Shown here: one piece after another, positions 1 to 8,795 of the stretch
How the letters are laid out: each line of letters begins with the position of its first letter
Numbering within the stretch: position 1 is the first letter of the stretch
Source of the DNA: Nonomuraea soli
GTDB lineage: Bacteria > Actinomycetota > Actinomycetes > Streptosporangiales > Streptosporangiaceae
DNA length: 64,000 nucleotides
Direction: 5' to 3'
Assembly (NCBI RefSeq): GCF_013761175.1
Contig: NZ_JACDUR010000006.1
Location: forward strand, 310,001-374,000
The notes under the pieces: model-generated
What the model was told of the DNA's origin: nothing
Seen by the model: only the letters and a program-made list of their open reading frames with translations
Database searches by the model: none
Program-made: the position numbers and the translations under genes

Positions 1-260
1 CCGAGGCCGACAAGCTGCTCACCGCCTTCGCCGCCACCAGCGACGAGGCCGAGCAGAAGCGCATCGCCGCCGACCTGCAGCGCATCTACGTCGCCGAGCT
101 GCCCACCATCCCGCTCTACGAGCAGCCCGACTGGGGAGCCTTCGTCACCAAGCGCTACACCGGCTTCCCCAGCGCCGACAACGCCTACGCGCCGCTGGCC
201 AACGACCCGCTCTTCCCGACCACCTACCTCGTCTACCCCAAGCTGAAGGCGGCCCGTTGA
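1..260 (+). CDS. ABC transporter substrate-binding protein, family 5 (C-terminal fragment)
   Basis: This is the 3' end of a gene whose start lies upstream of the window; the reading frame begins at base 3 and stops at 258-260. The roughly 85 visible residues have the C-terminal pattern of peptide/opine/nickel-type solute-binding proteins (SBP_bac_5): an amphipathic helix followed by a hydrophobic LPTIPLYEQ strand and a GFPSADNAYAPL segment. It would be the extracytoplasmic receptor of the transporter encoded by the next four genes. Its stop codon overlaps the TTG start of the first permease, which supports translational coupling. The substrate cannot be told from this fragment. Confidence 0.85.
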   Translation, partial: EADKLLTAFAATSDEAEQKRIAADLQRIYVAELPTIPLYEQPDWGAFVTKRYTGFPSADNAYAPLANDPLFPTTYLVYPKLKAAR

Positions 261-1228
261 GCCGGTTGCCCCGGCGGGTGCTGTTCTACCTGGCGGCCGG
301 GGCGGTCGCGGTCACGCTTAACTTCTTCCTGCCCCGGCTGATGCCGGGCGACCCGGCCACCACCCTGGTCGCCACCTACTCGGGCCAGCTCACCGCCGAG
401 GACCTCCAGGCGCTGCGCGACGCCTACGGGCTCGTCGACGCCCCGCTCTGGCAGCAGTTCGCCACCTACCTGAGCCACCTGTTCAGGGGCGAGCTGGGAG
501 TGTCGCTGTCGCAGTTCCCCACCCCGGTCACCGAGGTGATCGGCACCGGGTTCGGCTGGTCGCTCCTGCTGGGCCTGGTCTCGGTGCTGCTGAGCTTCGC
601 CATCGGCAGCGTCATCGGCGCGGTGGCGGCCTGGCGGCGCGGCAGCCGCTTCGACTCCATCGCCCCGCCCGTCGCGCTGTTCGCCGGGTCGTTCCCGTAC
701 TTCTTCATGGCGTTGCTGGCGTTGTACCTGTTCGCCGTGCAGTGGCAGCTGCTGCCGCTCGGCCAGGCCTACGGCTTCGACGTGGAGCCGGGACTCAACG
801 CCGCCTTCGCCGCCGACGTGCTGGCCCACCTCGTGCTGCCCGCCGGGACCGTGGTCCTGGTCTCGATCGGCGGCTGGGTGCTGAACATGCGCAACACCAT
901 GATCGGTGTGCTCGACGAGGACTACCTGCTGATGGCCGAGGCCAAGGGCCTGAGCACCCCCCGGGTGGTCGGCTCCTACGCCGCGCGCAACGCGATCCTG
1001 CCCACCTTCACGCTGCTGGGCCTGTCGATCGGCAACGTCTTCGCCGGCCAGCTGCTCACCGAGGTCGTCTTCTCCTACCCCGGTCTCGGCTACCAGCTGT
1101 ACCAGGCCGTGACCACCCACGACTACCCGCTGATGCAGGCGCTGTTCCTGCTGATCACGGTCTCCATCCTCGTCGTCAACCTGCTGGTGGACGTCGCCTA
1201 CGTGCTGCTCGACCCCCGGGTGAGGTGA
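257..1228 (+). CDS. Dpp/Opp-type ABC transporter permease (DppB-like)
   Basis: The 323-residue integral membrane protein has an N-terminal transmembrane helix, the MPGDP segment typical of the B-type permease, and five further hydrophobic helices. The EAA loop, which contacts the ATPases, is visible as EDYLLMAEAKGLS followed by AARNAILP. I accept the TTG at 257 because it overlaps the upstream stop by 4 bp and leaves a normal family N terminus. It pairs with the DppC-like permease six bases downstream to form the membrane pore. Known for the family: import of di/oligopeptides, nickel, opines or oligosaccharides. The specific cargo is unknown. Confidence 0.93.
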   Translation: MSRLPRRVLFYLAAGAVAVTLNFFLPRLMPGDPATTLVATYSGQLTAEDLQALRDAYGLVDAPLWQQFATYLSHLFRGELGVSLSQFPTPVTEVIGTGFGWSLLLGLVSVLLSFAIGSVIGAVAAWRRGSRFDSIAPPVALFAGSFPYFFMALLALYLFAVQWQLLPLGQAYGFDVEPGLNAAFAADVLAHLVLPAGTVVLVSIGGWVLNMRNTMIGVLDEDYLLMAEAKGLSTPRVVGSYAARNAILPTFTLLGLSIGNVFAGQLLTEVVFSYPGLGYQLYQAVTTHDYPLMQALFLLITVSILVVNLLVDVAYVLLDPRVR

Positions 1229-1234
1229 TCGCCG

Positions 1235-2077
1235 ATGAAATCCGCCGCAGGCGGCGCGATACTGGCCGTGCTGGCGCTGGCCTGCCTCGCCGCGCCGCTG
1301 CTGGCCCCCGACGGGCCGGCCGCCGCCACCGCAGGAGCCTTCGAGGCGCCCTCGGCCGCGCACTGGCTCGGCACCAACGGCCAGGGCCAGGACGTCTTCG
1401 CCCAGCTGGTGTGGGGAGGGCGCGGCTCGCTGCTCATGGCCCTGTCCGTGGGCGTGGGCACCACGCTGGTCGCGGTCCTGGTCGGGCTGCTGGCCGCCTA
1501 CTTCGGCGGGCTGGCCGACGAGGCGATCTCGCTGGTGGTCAACATCGTGCTGACCGTCCCCGGACTGCCACTGATCATCGTGCTCGCCGCCTTCCTGCCG
1601 CCGGGACCCGCCACCATCGCCATGGTGCTGATCATCACGGGCTGGGCGTTCGGCGCCAGGCTGATCCGCGCCCAGGCGCTCAGCCTGCGCCAGCGCGACT
1701 TCATCGCCGCCGCCAAGGTCGCCGGTGAACGTCCGCTGCGCGTCATCGCCGCCGAGCTGCTGCCCAACCTGTGGTCGGTCATCGCCGCCTACCTGTGCGG
1801 CCAGGTCGTCTTCGCCCTGACCGCCGGATCCGCGCTGGAGTTCCTCGGGCTCGGCGACGCCGGCCAGACCTCGTGGGGGACCATGCTCTTCTGGGCCCAG
1901 AACGACTCCGCGCTGCTGCAGGGCGCGTGGTGGACCTTCGTCTCGCCCGGCCTGGCGATCGCGCTGACCGCCGGATCGCTGGCGCTGCTCAACTTCGCCC
2001 TCGACGCGGCGACCAACCCGCGCCTGCGCGCCCCCGGCGGCGCCCGCCGCGCCACGGAGGTGCTGCGCCATGGCTGA
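1235..2077 (+). CDS. Dpp/Opp-type ABC transporter permease (DppC-like)
   Basis: This 280-residue second permease subunit has six predicted hydrophobic segments and an EAA motif at RQRDFIAAAKVAG. HWLGTNGQGQDVFAQLVWGGR near residue 45 is the characteristic C-type permease entry. The N terminus is shorter than in many homologues because the usual cytoplasmic extension is missing. The ATG at 1235 follows the DppB-like stop by only six bases, so the genes are co-transcribed. It overlaps the following ATPase gene by 8 bp. Confidence 0.93.
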   Translation: MKSAAGGAILAVLALACLAAPLLAPDGPAAATAGAFEAPSAAHWLGTNGQGQDVFAQLVWGGRGSLLMALSVGVGTTLVAVLVGLLAAYFGGLADEAISLVVNIVLTVPGLPLIIVLAAFLPPGPATIAMVLIITGWAFGARLIRAQALSLRQRDFIAAAKVAGERPLRVIAAELLPNLWSVIAAYLCGQVVFALTAGSALEFLGLGDAGQTSWGTMLFWAQNDSALLQGAWWTFVSPGLAIALTAGSLALLNFALDAATNPRLRAPGGARRATEVLRHG

Positions 2078-3029
2078 CGCGCTGCTCGCCGTCGAGGACC
2101 TGTCCGTGGAGTACCGGGGCCTGCGCGGCGCCGCCCGCGCCGTGGACCGGGTCAGCTTCGAGGTCGCGCCGGGCGAGGTGCTCGGCCTGGCCGGGGAGTC
2201 GGGCTGCGGCAAGTCCACCCTGGCCCTGGCCATCCCGCGCCTGCTGCGCGCCCCCGCCGTCATCACCTCGGGATCGGTACGGCTCGGCGGACGCGACATC
2301 CTGGAGCTGGACGACCGGCGGCTCAGGTCGATCAGGTGGAGCGAGATCGCGATGGTCTTCCAGAACGCGATGAACGCCCTCAACCCGGTCATGCGCCTGG
2401 GCTCGCAGTTCGCCGACGTGATCCGCACCCACACCGGCCTCGGCCGGGCGCGGGCCCTGGAGCGGGCGGCCGAGCTGTGCACGCTGGTCGGCATCGACCC
2501 GGCCAGGCTGCGCTCCTACCCGCACGAGCTGTCGGGCGGCATGCGCCAGCGCGCCGCCCTGGCCATCGCGCTGGCCCTGGAGCCCAAGCTCGTCATCATG
2601 GACGAGCCGACCACCGCGCTCGACGTCGTGCTCCAGCGGGAGATCATGGAGGAGATCACCGCGCTGCGGGAACGGCTCGGCTTCGCCGTCCTGTTCATCA
2701 CCCACGACATCTCGCTGCTCATCGAGGTCGCCGACCGCATCGCCATCATGTACGGCGGGCGGATCGTCGAGCAGGCGCCCGCCCGATCCTTCCTGGAGTC
2801 CGCGGCCCATCCCTACACCCGCGGCCTGCTCGCCTCCTTCCCCTCCATCGACGACGACGGCGAACGCCTGACCGGCATCCCCGGCTCGCCGCCGTCGCTG
2901 ATCGACCCGCCCGCCGGATGCGGCTTCGCCGCGCGCTGCACGCTGGCGAGCGACCGCTGCCGCGAGACCCCGCCGTTCGTCGAGATCGCCCCCGCTCACC
3001 GGGCGGCCTGCTGGGAGGTGGGCGCATGA
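2070..3029 (+). CDS. Dpp/Opp-type ABC transporter ATPase (DppD-like)
   Basis: This 319-residue cytoplasmic ATPase shows Walker A GESGCGKST at residues 42-50, the signature LSGGMRQR, Walker B LVIMDEPTTALD and the switch histidine in FITHD. The C-terminal extension carries the oligopeptide-transporter domain with clustered cysteines (CGFAARC, DRC); in this family such cysteines may bind an Fe-S cluster. It should heterodimerise with the DppF-like ATPase that follows with a 4-bp ATGA overlap and energise the permease pair upstream. Confidence 0.94.
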   Translation: MADALLAVEDLSVEYRGLRGAARAVDRVSFEVAPGEVLGLAGESGCGKSTLALAIPRLLRAPAVITSGSVRLGGRDILELDDRRLRSIRWSEIAMVFQNAMNALNPVMRLGSQFADVIRTHTGLGRARALERAAELCTLVGIDPARLRSYPHELSGGMRQRAALAIALALEPKLVIMDEPTTALDVVLQREIMEEITALRERLGFAVLFITHDISLLIEVADRIAIMYGGRIVEQAPARSFLESAAHPYTRGLLASFPSIDDDGERLTGIPGSPPSLIDPPAGCGFAARCTLASDRCRETPPFVEIAPAHRAACWEVGA

Positions 3030-3937
3030 GCCTGCTCGATGTCGAGAACCTGGGCCGCACGTTCGGCGAGGCGCATGCCGTACGGGAGGCCTCCTTCTCG
3101 CTGGAGCGCGGCGAGATCGTCGCGCTGGTCGGGGAGTCGGGCAGCGGCAAGTCGACCACCGCCCGCATGGTCGCCCGCCTGCTCGCCCCCACCACCGGGC
3201 GTGTCCTGCTGGAAGGCTCGGCCACCGTGCCCGAACTGGCGTACCGCTCCAAGGTCCAGATGGTCTTCCAGGACCCGTTCGGCTCGCTCAACCCCGCCAG
3301 GACGATCGGCCACCACCTGACCAGGCCGCTGCTGCTGCACCGGCGCGCGACGCGCAAGCAGGCGCCACAAGCCGTCGCGGCGCTGCTGGAGACCGTCGGC
3401 CTCGACCCGTCGCTGGCCGTACGGCACCCGCACGAGCTGTCGGGAGGCCAGCGCCAGCGCGTCGCCATCGCCAGGGCCTTCGCGGTCGAGCCGCTCCTGG
3501 TCGTGGCCGACGAGCCGGTCTCCATGCTCGACGTCTCCATCCGCATCGGCGTGCTCAACCTGATGGAGCGGCTGCGCGACGAGCGGGAGACGGCCTTCCT
3601 CTACATCACCCACGACGTGGCCTCGGCCCGCTACCTGGGCGGGCGCATGCTCGTCATGTACGGCGGCCACATCGTCGAGGGCGGGCCCGCCCGCGTGCTG
3701 ACCGGCGAGCCCGCCCACCCCTACACACGGCTGCTGCTGGCGGCCGTGCCCAACCCGCGGCGAGGCTCGTCGTCCACCGTGACGCGGCCCACGGGCCCGC
3801 GCCCGTCCACCGGCTGCCCGTTCACCGCGCGCTGCCCGCTGGTCACCGACCTGTGCCGCACCACCATGCCGCCCGTCACCCGGGTGGCCGACGGCCACTG
3901 GGCACGCTGCCACGCCCTGGGAAAGGAGAACCAGTGA
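3026..3937 (+). CDS. Dpp/Opp-type ABC transporter ATPase (DppF-like)
   Basis: This is the second ATPase of the importer, 303 residues. Walker A GESGSGKST lies at residues 36-44, followed by LSGGQRQRVAIARAF, Walker B LLVVADEPVSMLD and the YITHD switch. A cysteine-bearing C-terminal oligopeptide-transporter domain (CPFTARC, LCRTT) closes the protein. The ATG at 3026 sits in an ATGA overlap with the previous stop; the open frame extends further upstream, but only through the preceding gene. Its stop overlaps the GTG of the next gene, so the transporter and sugar-enzyme genes form one operon. Confidence 0.94.
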   Translation: MSLLDVENLGRTFGEAHAVREASFSLERGEIVALVGESGSGKSTTARMVARLLAPTTGRVLLEGSATVPELAYRSKVQMVFQDPFGSLNPARTIGHHLTRPLLLHRRATRKQAPQAVAALLETVGLDPSLAVRHPHELSGGQRQRVAIARAFAVEPLLVVADEPVSMLDVSIRIGVLNLMERLRDERETAFLYITHDVASARYLGGRMLVMYGGHIVEGGPARVLTGEPAHPYTRLLLAAVPNPRRGSSSTVTRPTGPRPSTGCPFTARCPLVTDLCRTTMPPVTRVADGHWARCHALGKENQ

Positions 3938-4965
3938 AGATCGGCATCTGCGGGCGCAAGTTCCCGCGAGCCGCCGAGCTCGGGCCGGAGGGCCTGCTGC
4001 GGGAGTGCGCCGACCTCGGCCACGACGGGGTGTTCTTCCGCACGATCCTGGAGATGTCGCCCACCCTCGACCCCGGCTACCTCAAGCACCTGCGCGAGAT
4101 CGCCGACGACAAGGGCCTGTACCTGGAGACCGGGCTCGGCAAGGTCAACCCGTTCAACACCTCGGAGGAGCCCACGATCCGCGAGATCGGCGAGGGCGAC
4201 TACCTGCTGGGACTGCGCCGCATGGCCGAGGCCGCCCGCGCGGCCGGCATGACGGAACTGTGGGCCGACACCGCCAACTACCAGCGATATGACTGGGGCC
4301 TGCACGCCATCGACCGCTTCCGCACCGACGTCACCTGGAGCGAGCAGCTCGAGGCCACCCGGCGCCTGCTGCACCGGGCCGCGCCCATGCTGCGCGACCT
4401 CGGCTGCCGCATCAACCTCGAGACCCACGAGGAGATCACCACCCACGAGCTCGTCGCCCTCGTCGAAGACGTCGGCCCCGACGTGCTCGGCATCACCATG
4501 GACCTGGCCAACGTGGTCGTGCGCGGCGAGGACCCGGTCGCCGCCGCCCGCCGCGTCGCCCCCTACACCCACCAGACGCACCTGCGCGATCTGGTCCTCT
4601 ACTTCACGCCCGACGGCGTGGAACGCCAGATCCGCGCCTGCGGCGACGGCGTCATCGACCTGCGTGCCGTACTGAAGGAACTCGACCCGCGGGTCAACCT
4701 CACCATCGAGAACACGGGCAGCCGCGACCGCAACGGCATCCAGCTCTTCCTTCCCGTCTGGCAGCGGGCCCACCCCGACCTGCCCATGGCGGACGTGCTG
4801 GAGCTCGTACGCCTGACCGTCGAGAGCGAGCGGCTCATGCGCGACGGGCGGATCCCCGACGCCGACGCCTACTACGCGCCGCCGCTCGGACCCGACTGGG
4901 AGAAGGCGTTCATCCGCCGCTCCGCCGACCACCTCACCGCACTCCTGGAGGACAGCACTTCATGA
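3934..4965 (+). CDS. Sugar phosphate isomerase/epimerase-like TIM-barrel protein
   Basis: The 343-residue protein belongs to the xylose-isomerase-like (AP endonuclease 2) superfamily. The expected metal-binding series is visible in order: Glu in INLETHEE, Asp in TMDLANV, His in THLRD and Glu in TIENTG. The start is a GTG in a GTGA overlap with the ATPase stop, served by an AAGGAGAA ribosome-binding site eight bases upstream. Members isomerise or epimerise keto-sugars, inositols or their derivatives. Its place after an ABC importer and before a PIG-L deacetylase suggests it acts on the imported carbohydrate. The precise reaction cannot be assigned. Confidence 0.82.
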   Translation: MKIGICGRKFPRAAELGPEGLLRECADLGHDGVFFRTILEMSPTLDPGYLKHLREIADDKGLYLETGLGKVNPFNTSEEPTIREIGEGDYLLGLRRMAEAARAAGMTELWADTANYQRYDWGLHAIDRFRTDVTWSEQLEATRRLLHRAAPMLRDLGCRINLETHEEITTHELVALVEDVGPDVLGITMDLANVVVRGEDPVAAARRVAPYTHQTHLRDLVLYFTPDGVERQIRACGDGVIDLRAVLKELDPRVNLTIENTGSRDRNGIQLFLPVWQRAHPDLPMADVLELVRLTVESERLMRDGRIPDADAYYAPPLGPDWEKAFIRRSADHLTALLEDSTS

Positions 4966-5780
4966 AGCGCACGCTTCGCGTCATCGTCATCGCCGCCCAC
5001 CCCGACGAGCCCGAGGAGTACGCCGGCGGCACCGCCGCGCTCTACGCCCGGCAGGGGCACGCGGTCAAGTTCATGACCCTGACGAACGGATCCGCCGGAC
5101 ACCACGTCCTCGACGCGCCCACCCTGGTCGCCCGCCGGGCCCGCGAGGCCGCGCTCGCCGCCGACCGCCTCGGCGTGGCCCAGTACGAGATCCTCGACAT
5201 CGACGACGGCTCGCTCATCCCCACCCTGGAGGTACGGCAGGCGGTCATCCGCAGCATCCGCGAATGGCGCGCCGACGTCGTCATCAGCTTCCACGCCGAC
5301 GGCGGCGGCCACCCCGACAACCGCGCCTCCGGCGTCGCCGTCCGCGACGCCCTGCCGTTCGTGGTCCTCGGCAACATCCTGCCCACCGTCGCGCCCCTGA
5401 AGAGGCGGCCGCTGCACCTGCAGATGGTCGACTACGGCACCCACGACCTGCACCGCCACGACCTGGCGATCGACATCGGCCAGGTGCTGGAGGACAAGCT
5501 CCTCGGCTGCGACGCCCACGCCACCCAGTTCTACGAGTTCGCCCCCCACTCCAACGGCTGGGGCGAGGAGGTGCCGGAGGACTGGGCGGGCAGGCGCGAG
5601 TTCATCCTCAAGAACTGGAGCGAGTACTTCCACGCCGACGCCTCGATGCGCGAGTCGCTGACCAGGTGGTACGGCCCCGACGCGCGAGCGGAGTTCGCCG
5701 AGACCTTCCACCTGGCCCGCGGCAACCGCTCCTACAGCGACGAGGAGCTGCGGGAACTGGTGCCCATGCTGGGCGACTAG
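4962..5780 (+). CDS. PIG-L family N-deacetylase
   Basis: The 272-residue protein has the LmbE/PIG-L zinc-hydrolase signature: AAHPDE at residues 11-16 supplies the first zinc ligands and the catalytic Asp, and SFHADGGGHPDNRA supplies the second HPD-type motif. A further His occurs in DAHATQF. Enzymes of this family deacetylate N-acetylglucosaminyl compounds, such as mycothiol precursors, GlcNAc-PI and lincosamide intermediates. It overlaps the isomerase gene by 4 bp (ATGA), so it is the last gene of the importer operon. A role in deacylating the imported sugar conjugate is inferred. Confidence 0.87.
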   Translation: MKRTLRVIVIAAHPDEPEEYAGGTAALYARQGHAVKFMTLTNGSAGHHVLDAPTLVARRAREAALAADRLGVAQYEILDIDDGSLIPTLEVRQAVIRSIREWRADVVISFHADGGGHPDNRASGVAVRDALPFVVLGNILPTVAPLKRRPLHLQMVDYGTHDLHRHDLAIDIGQVLEDKLLGCDAHATQFYEFAPHSNGWGEEVPEDWAGRREFILKNWSEYFHADASMRESLTRWYGPDARAEFAETFHLARGNRSYSDEELRELVPMLGD

Positions 5781-5789
5781 TCTTGACCC

Positions 5790-5999
5790 GTGGACCTGGA
5801 CTTCGAGCTGAGCTCCGACTTCATCCCCCTGTGCGACCTGCTCAAATACTGCGGCGTCACCGAGACCGGCGGCATGGCCAAGCAGCTGATCTCCGAGGGG
5901 CTGGTCATGGTCGACGGTGAGGTGGAGCTCCGCAAGACCCGCAAGGTGCGCTCCGGCTCCGTGGTCAGCGGCGACGGGTTCAGCATCCACGTTTCGTGA
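5790..5999 (+). CDS. Small S4-domain RNA-binding protein (YbcJ/YaaA type)
   Basis: This 69-residue protein consists of little more than one S4 RNA-binding fold: FIPLCDLLKYCGVTETGGMAKQLISEGLVMVDGEVE followed by a basic KTRKVRSG strand. It matches stand-alone S4 proteins such as E. coli YbcJ. The GTG at 5790 begins 10 bases after the PIG-L stop, so it may be the distal gene of that operon or separately transcribed. The RNA target is unknown. It lies immediately upstream of a structured leader for the nucleobase permease, which may be coincidence. Confidence 0.85.
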   Translation: MDLDFELSSDFIPLCDLLKYCGVTETGGMAKQLISEGLVMVDGEVELRKTRKVRSGSVVSGDGFSIHVS

Positions 6000-6014
6000 C
6001 TGTGCGCAAGGCGA

Positions 6015-6119
6015 CCTCTGGTCACGCTCCCAGATTTGGCAGATCATGCCGGTGTAGGCGGGCACGATCGGGCCTAATGTGCCCGCAACAATGCGAGTTC
6101 GGGGGCCAGTGACCAGAGG
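6015..6119 (+). promoter_or_regulatory. Structured 5' leader of the nucleobase permease gene (candidate riboswitch or PyrR-type site)
   Basis: The 131-bp gap before the permease contains a perfect 11-bp inverted repeat, CCTCTGGTCAC at 6015-6025 with GTGACCAGAGG at 6109-6119. Nested inside are a perfect 8-bp stem, GCGGGCAC 6058-6065 with GTGCCCGC 6079-6086, and a short hairpin, GGCA 6038-6041 with TGCC 6047-6050. The 3' strand of the outer stem contains the purine-rich AGAGGGG that would be the Shine-Dalgarno sequence for ATG 6131, so closing the stem should block translation. CCAGAGGGG also resembles the PyrR-binding core CCAGAGAGG. No promoter was identified with confidence. If transcription starts after 6025, for example from a TAATGT -10 at 6075-6080, the outer stem is not in the RNA. 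Confidence 0.4.
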
Positions 6120-6130
6120 GGACGCGCTCC

Positions 6131-7486
6131 ATGGTTATGGGTTGGACCAAACACGGTGACGGAAAACATCTGGCCCCCGGCGAGGTGGTGAAGCCGGACG
6201 AACGGCTCTCCTGGCCGAGGATGATCGGGTTCGGCGCCCAGCACGTGGTCGCCATGTTCGGCGCGACGTTCGTCTTCCCCCTGGTCATGGGGCTGGACCC
6301 GAACGTCGCGATCATGATGTCGGGCGTGGCGACGATCCTGTTCCTGCTGATCGTCAAGGGCAAGGTACCCAGCTACCTGGGCACCAGCGCCTCGTTCGTG
6401 GGCGGCGTCCTGGCGATCAGGGCGCTGTTCGGCGGCGACACCGCCGGGGTCGACGCCATCGTGACCGGGGCGATCCTGGTCGCCGGCCTCGTCCTGGCCC
6501 TGGCCGGCGTGGCCGTGCACGTGCTCGGGGTGCAGATCATCCACCGGATCTTCCCGCCTGTCGTGACCGGCGCGGTGGTCATGCTGATCGGATTCGGCCT
6601 GGCCTTCGTGGTCGCCGACGTCTACTGGCCGCAGGACCAGTGGATGGCGCTGGTCACGATGCTGATCACCTTCGTGGTCATCGTCGCCTTCAAGGGCTTC
6701 ATCGGGCGCATCGGCATCCTGATCGGCCTCATCCTCGGCTTCGTGCTGTCGTGGGGAGCCGATCGGGTCTTCGGCGACATCACCGCCTACAACGCCGGCA
6801 CCGGCGCCGTCGACACCCACCCGCGGGTGAACTTCTCCGGCCTGGCCGACGCCCCCTGGTTCGGCCTGCCCGACTTCCACGCCCCCGACTTCCGCTTCAG
6901 CGCGGTGCTCCTGGTACTGCCCGCCGTCATCGCGCTCGTCGCCGAGAACATCGGCCACGTCAAGGCCGTCGGCGAGATGACCGGCACCGACGTCGACCCC
7001 TACGTCGGCCGCGCCGTCGCCGCCGACGGCGTCGCCACCGTGGTCACCAGCGCCGTGGGCGGCTCGCCGACCACCACCTACGCCGAGAACATCGGCGTCA
7101 TGGCGGCCACCAAGGTCTACTCCACGGCCGCCTACTACATCGCCGGCGTCATCGCGATCGCCTTCGGCCTCATCCCCAAGTTCGGCGCGCTGGTCGCCGC
7201 CACGCCCGGAGGCGTGCTGGGCGGCGTCACGGTCATCCTGTACGGCATGATCGGCCTGCTGGGCGCGAAGATCTGGATCGAGAACCGGGTCGACTTCGCC
7301 GATCCGGTCAACATGGTCCCGATCGGCGCGGGCATCATCCTGGCGATCGGTCCGGTCAAGCACATGATCACGGGAGAGTTCACCCTGGAGGGCATCGCGC
7401 TCGGTACCATCGTCGTCGTGGGCGGCTACCACCTGCTGCGCTGGATCGCGCGAAGGCCCGCCGAGATCAGGGAGTCCACCGGGTGA
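6131..7486 (+). CDS. NCS2 nucleobase:cation symporter, uracil-permease type
   Basis: The 451-residue membrane protein has the 12-14 hydrophobic segments of the NCS2 (UraA/PbuX) family. FGAQHVVAMFGATFVFPLV near residue 37 is the family entry motif. AENIGHVKAVGEM and PTTTYAENIGVMAATKV contain the two glutamates that in UraA contact uracil. The TTTYAENIGV form is typical of uracil rather than xanthine permeases. The start is ATG 6131 (ATG 6137 is also possible) behind AGAGGGG. Its stop is in a GTGA overlap with a flavoprotein hydroxylase subunit, so uptake and oxidation of the substrate appear to be co-expressed. Confidence 0.88.
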   Translation: MVMGWTKHGDGKHLAPGEVVKPDERLSWPRMIGFGAQHVVAMFGATFVFPLVMGLDPNVAIMMSGVATILFLLIVKGKVPSYLGTSASFVGGVLAIRALFGGDTAGVDAIVTGAILVAGLVLALAGVAVHVLGVQIIHRIFPPVVTGAVVMLIGFGLAFVVADVYWPQDQWMALVTMLITFVVIVAFKGFIGRIGILIGLILGFVLSWGADRVFGDITAYNAGTGAVDTHPRVNFSGLADAPWFGLPDFHAPDFRFSAVLLVLPAVIALVAENIGHVKAVGEMTGTDVDPYVGRAVAADGVATVVTSAVGGSPTTTYAENIGVMAATKVYSTAAYYIAGVIAIAFGLIPKFGALVAATPGGVLGGVTVILYGMIGLLGAKIWIENRVDFADPVNMVPIGAGIILAIGPVKHMITGEFTLEGIALGTIVVVGGYHLLRWIARRPAEIRESTG

Positions 7487-8303
7487 AACCACCCCCGTTC
7501 ACGTACCACGCGCCCCTCGACCTCGGCTCGGCGCTCGACGCGCTGGCCGGGGCGGGGGCGCGCGGCAAGGTGCTGGCCGGAGGCCAGAGCCTGATCCCTC
7601 TGATGAACATGCGGCTGGCCTCGCCGTCGCATGTGATCGACATCAACCGGGTGCCGGGGCTCGACACCATCGAGGACGAGCGGGGCGGCGTGCGCGTCGG
7701 CGCGCTGGCCCGGCACTCGCGGGTGGAGCGTTCCGGGCCCGCGCCGCTGCGGCGGGCGCTCAAGCTGGTGGCGCACCCGGTGATCCGCAACCGCGGCACG
7801 GTCGTCGGCAGCCTCGTGCACGCCGACCCGGCGGCCGAGCTGCCCGCCGTCCTCGCGGTGCTGGGAGGGTCCGTACGGCTGGCCAGCCTCGGCGGCGTGC
7901 GTGACGTGGCGGCGGCCGACTTCTTCGTCGGCCCCCTGGAGTCCGACCTGCGAGCCGGCGAGCTGGCCGTCTCCGCGTTCTTCCCCGGCCTGCCGCCGAG
8001 GTCCGGCTTCGCCATCCACGAGCTCGCGCGACGGCACGGCGACTACGCCCTGGCCGGTGTCTGCGCCGTCGTCACCCTCGGCGACGACGGCCGCATCGCC
8101 GCCGCGAGGGCCGCCTGCATCGGTGTCGCGGCGACGCCCCAGCTGGTCGAGCTGGAGGGCGGCACGCCCGCCGAGCTGGCGCGTGCCGTACAGGAGCGGA
8201 CCGACCCCGAGGGCGACATCCACGCGAGCGCGGCCTACCGGCGCCACCTGGTCGGGGTGCTGGCCGAGCGGGCGTTCACCGACGCGGCCAGGGAGGCGGC
8301 CCA

Positions 8304-8307
<4 letters not shown>
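7483..8307 (+). CDS. Molybdenum hydroxylase FAD subunit (CoxM/XdhB-like)
   Basis: The 274-residue protein is the medium, FAD-binding subunit of a xanthine-dehydrogenase/CO-dehydrogenase family enzyme. AGGQSLIPLMNMRLA at about residues 28-42 and TVVGSLVHADPAAELPA near residue 107 are the two FAD-binding motifs. I chose the GTG at 7483 because it forms a GTGA overlap with the permease stop and gives the expected KPPPFTYHAP N terminus. It passes electrons from the 2Fe-2S subunit to an acceptor and is the first of three co-translated subunit genes. Confidence 0.9.

Positions 8308-8791
<484 letters not shown>

Positions 8792-8795
<4 letters not shown>

Noticed and set aside
233..2494. Long minus-strand open frame of 753 codons
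   Set aside because: It lies antisense to the permease and ATPase genes, its translation is rich in Arg, Gly, Gln and His with no domain, and GC-rich third positions explain the absence of stops. The plus-strand genes have clear motifs.
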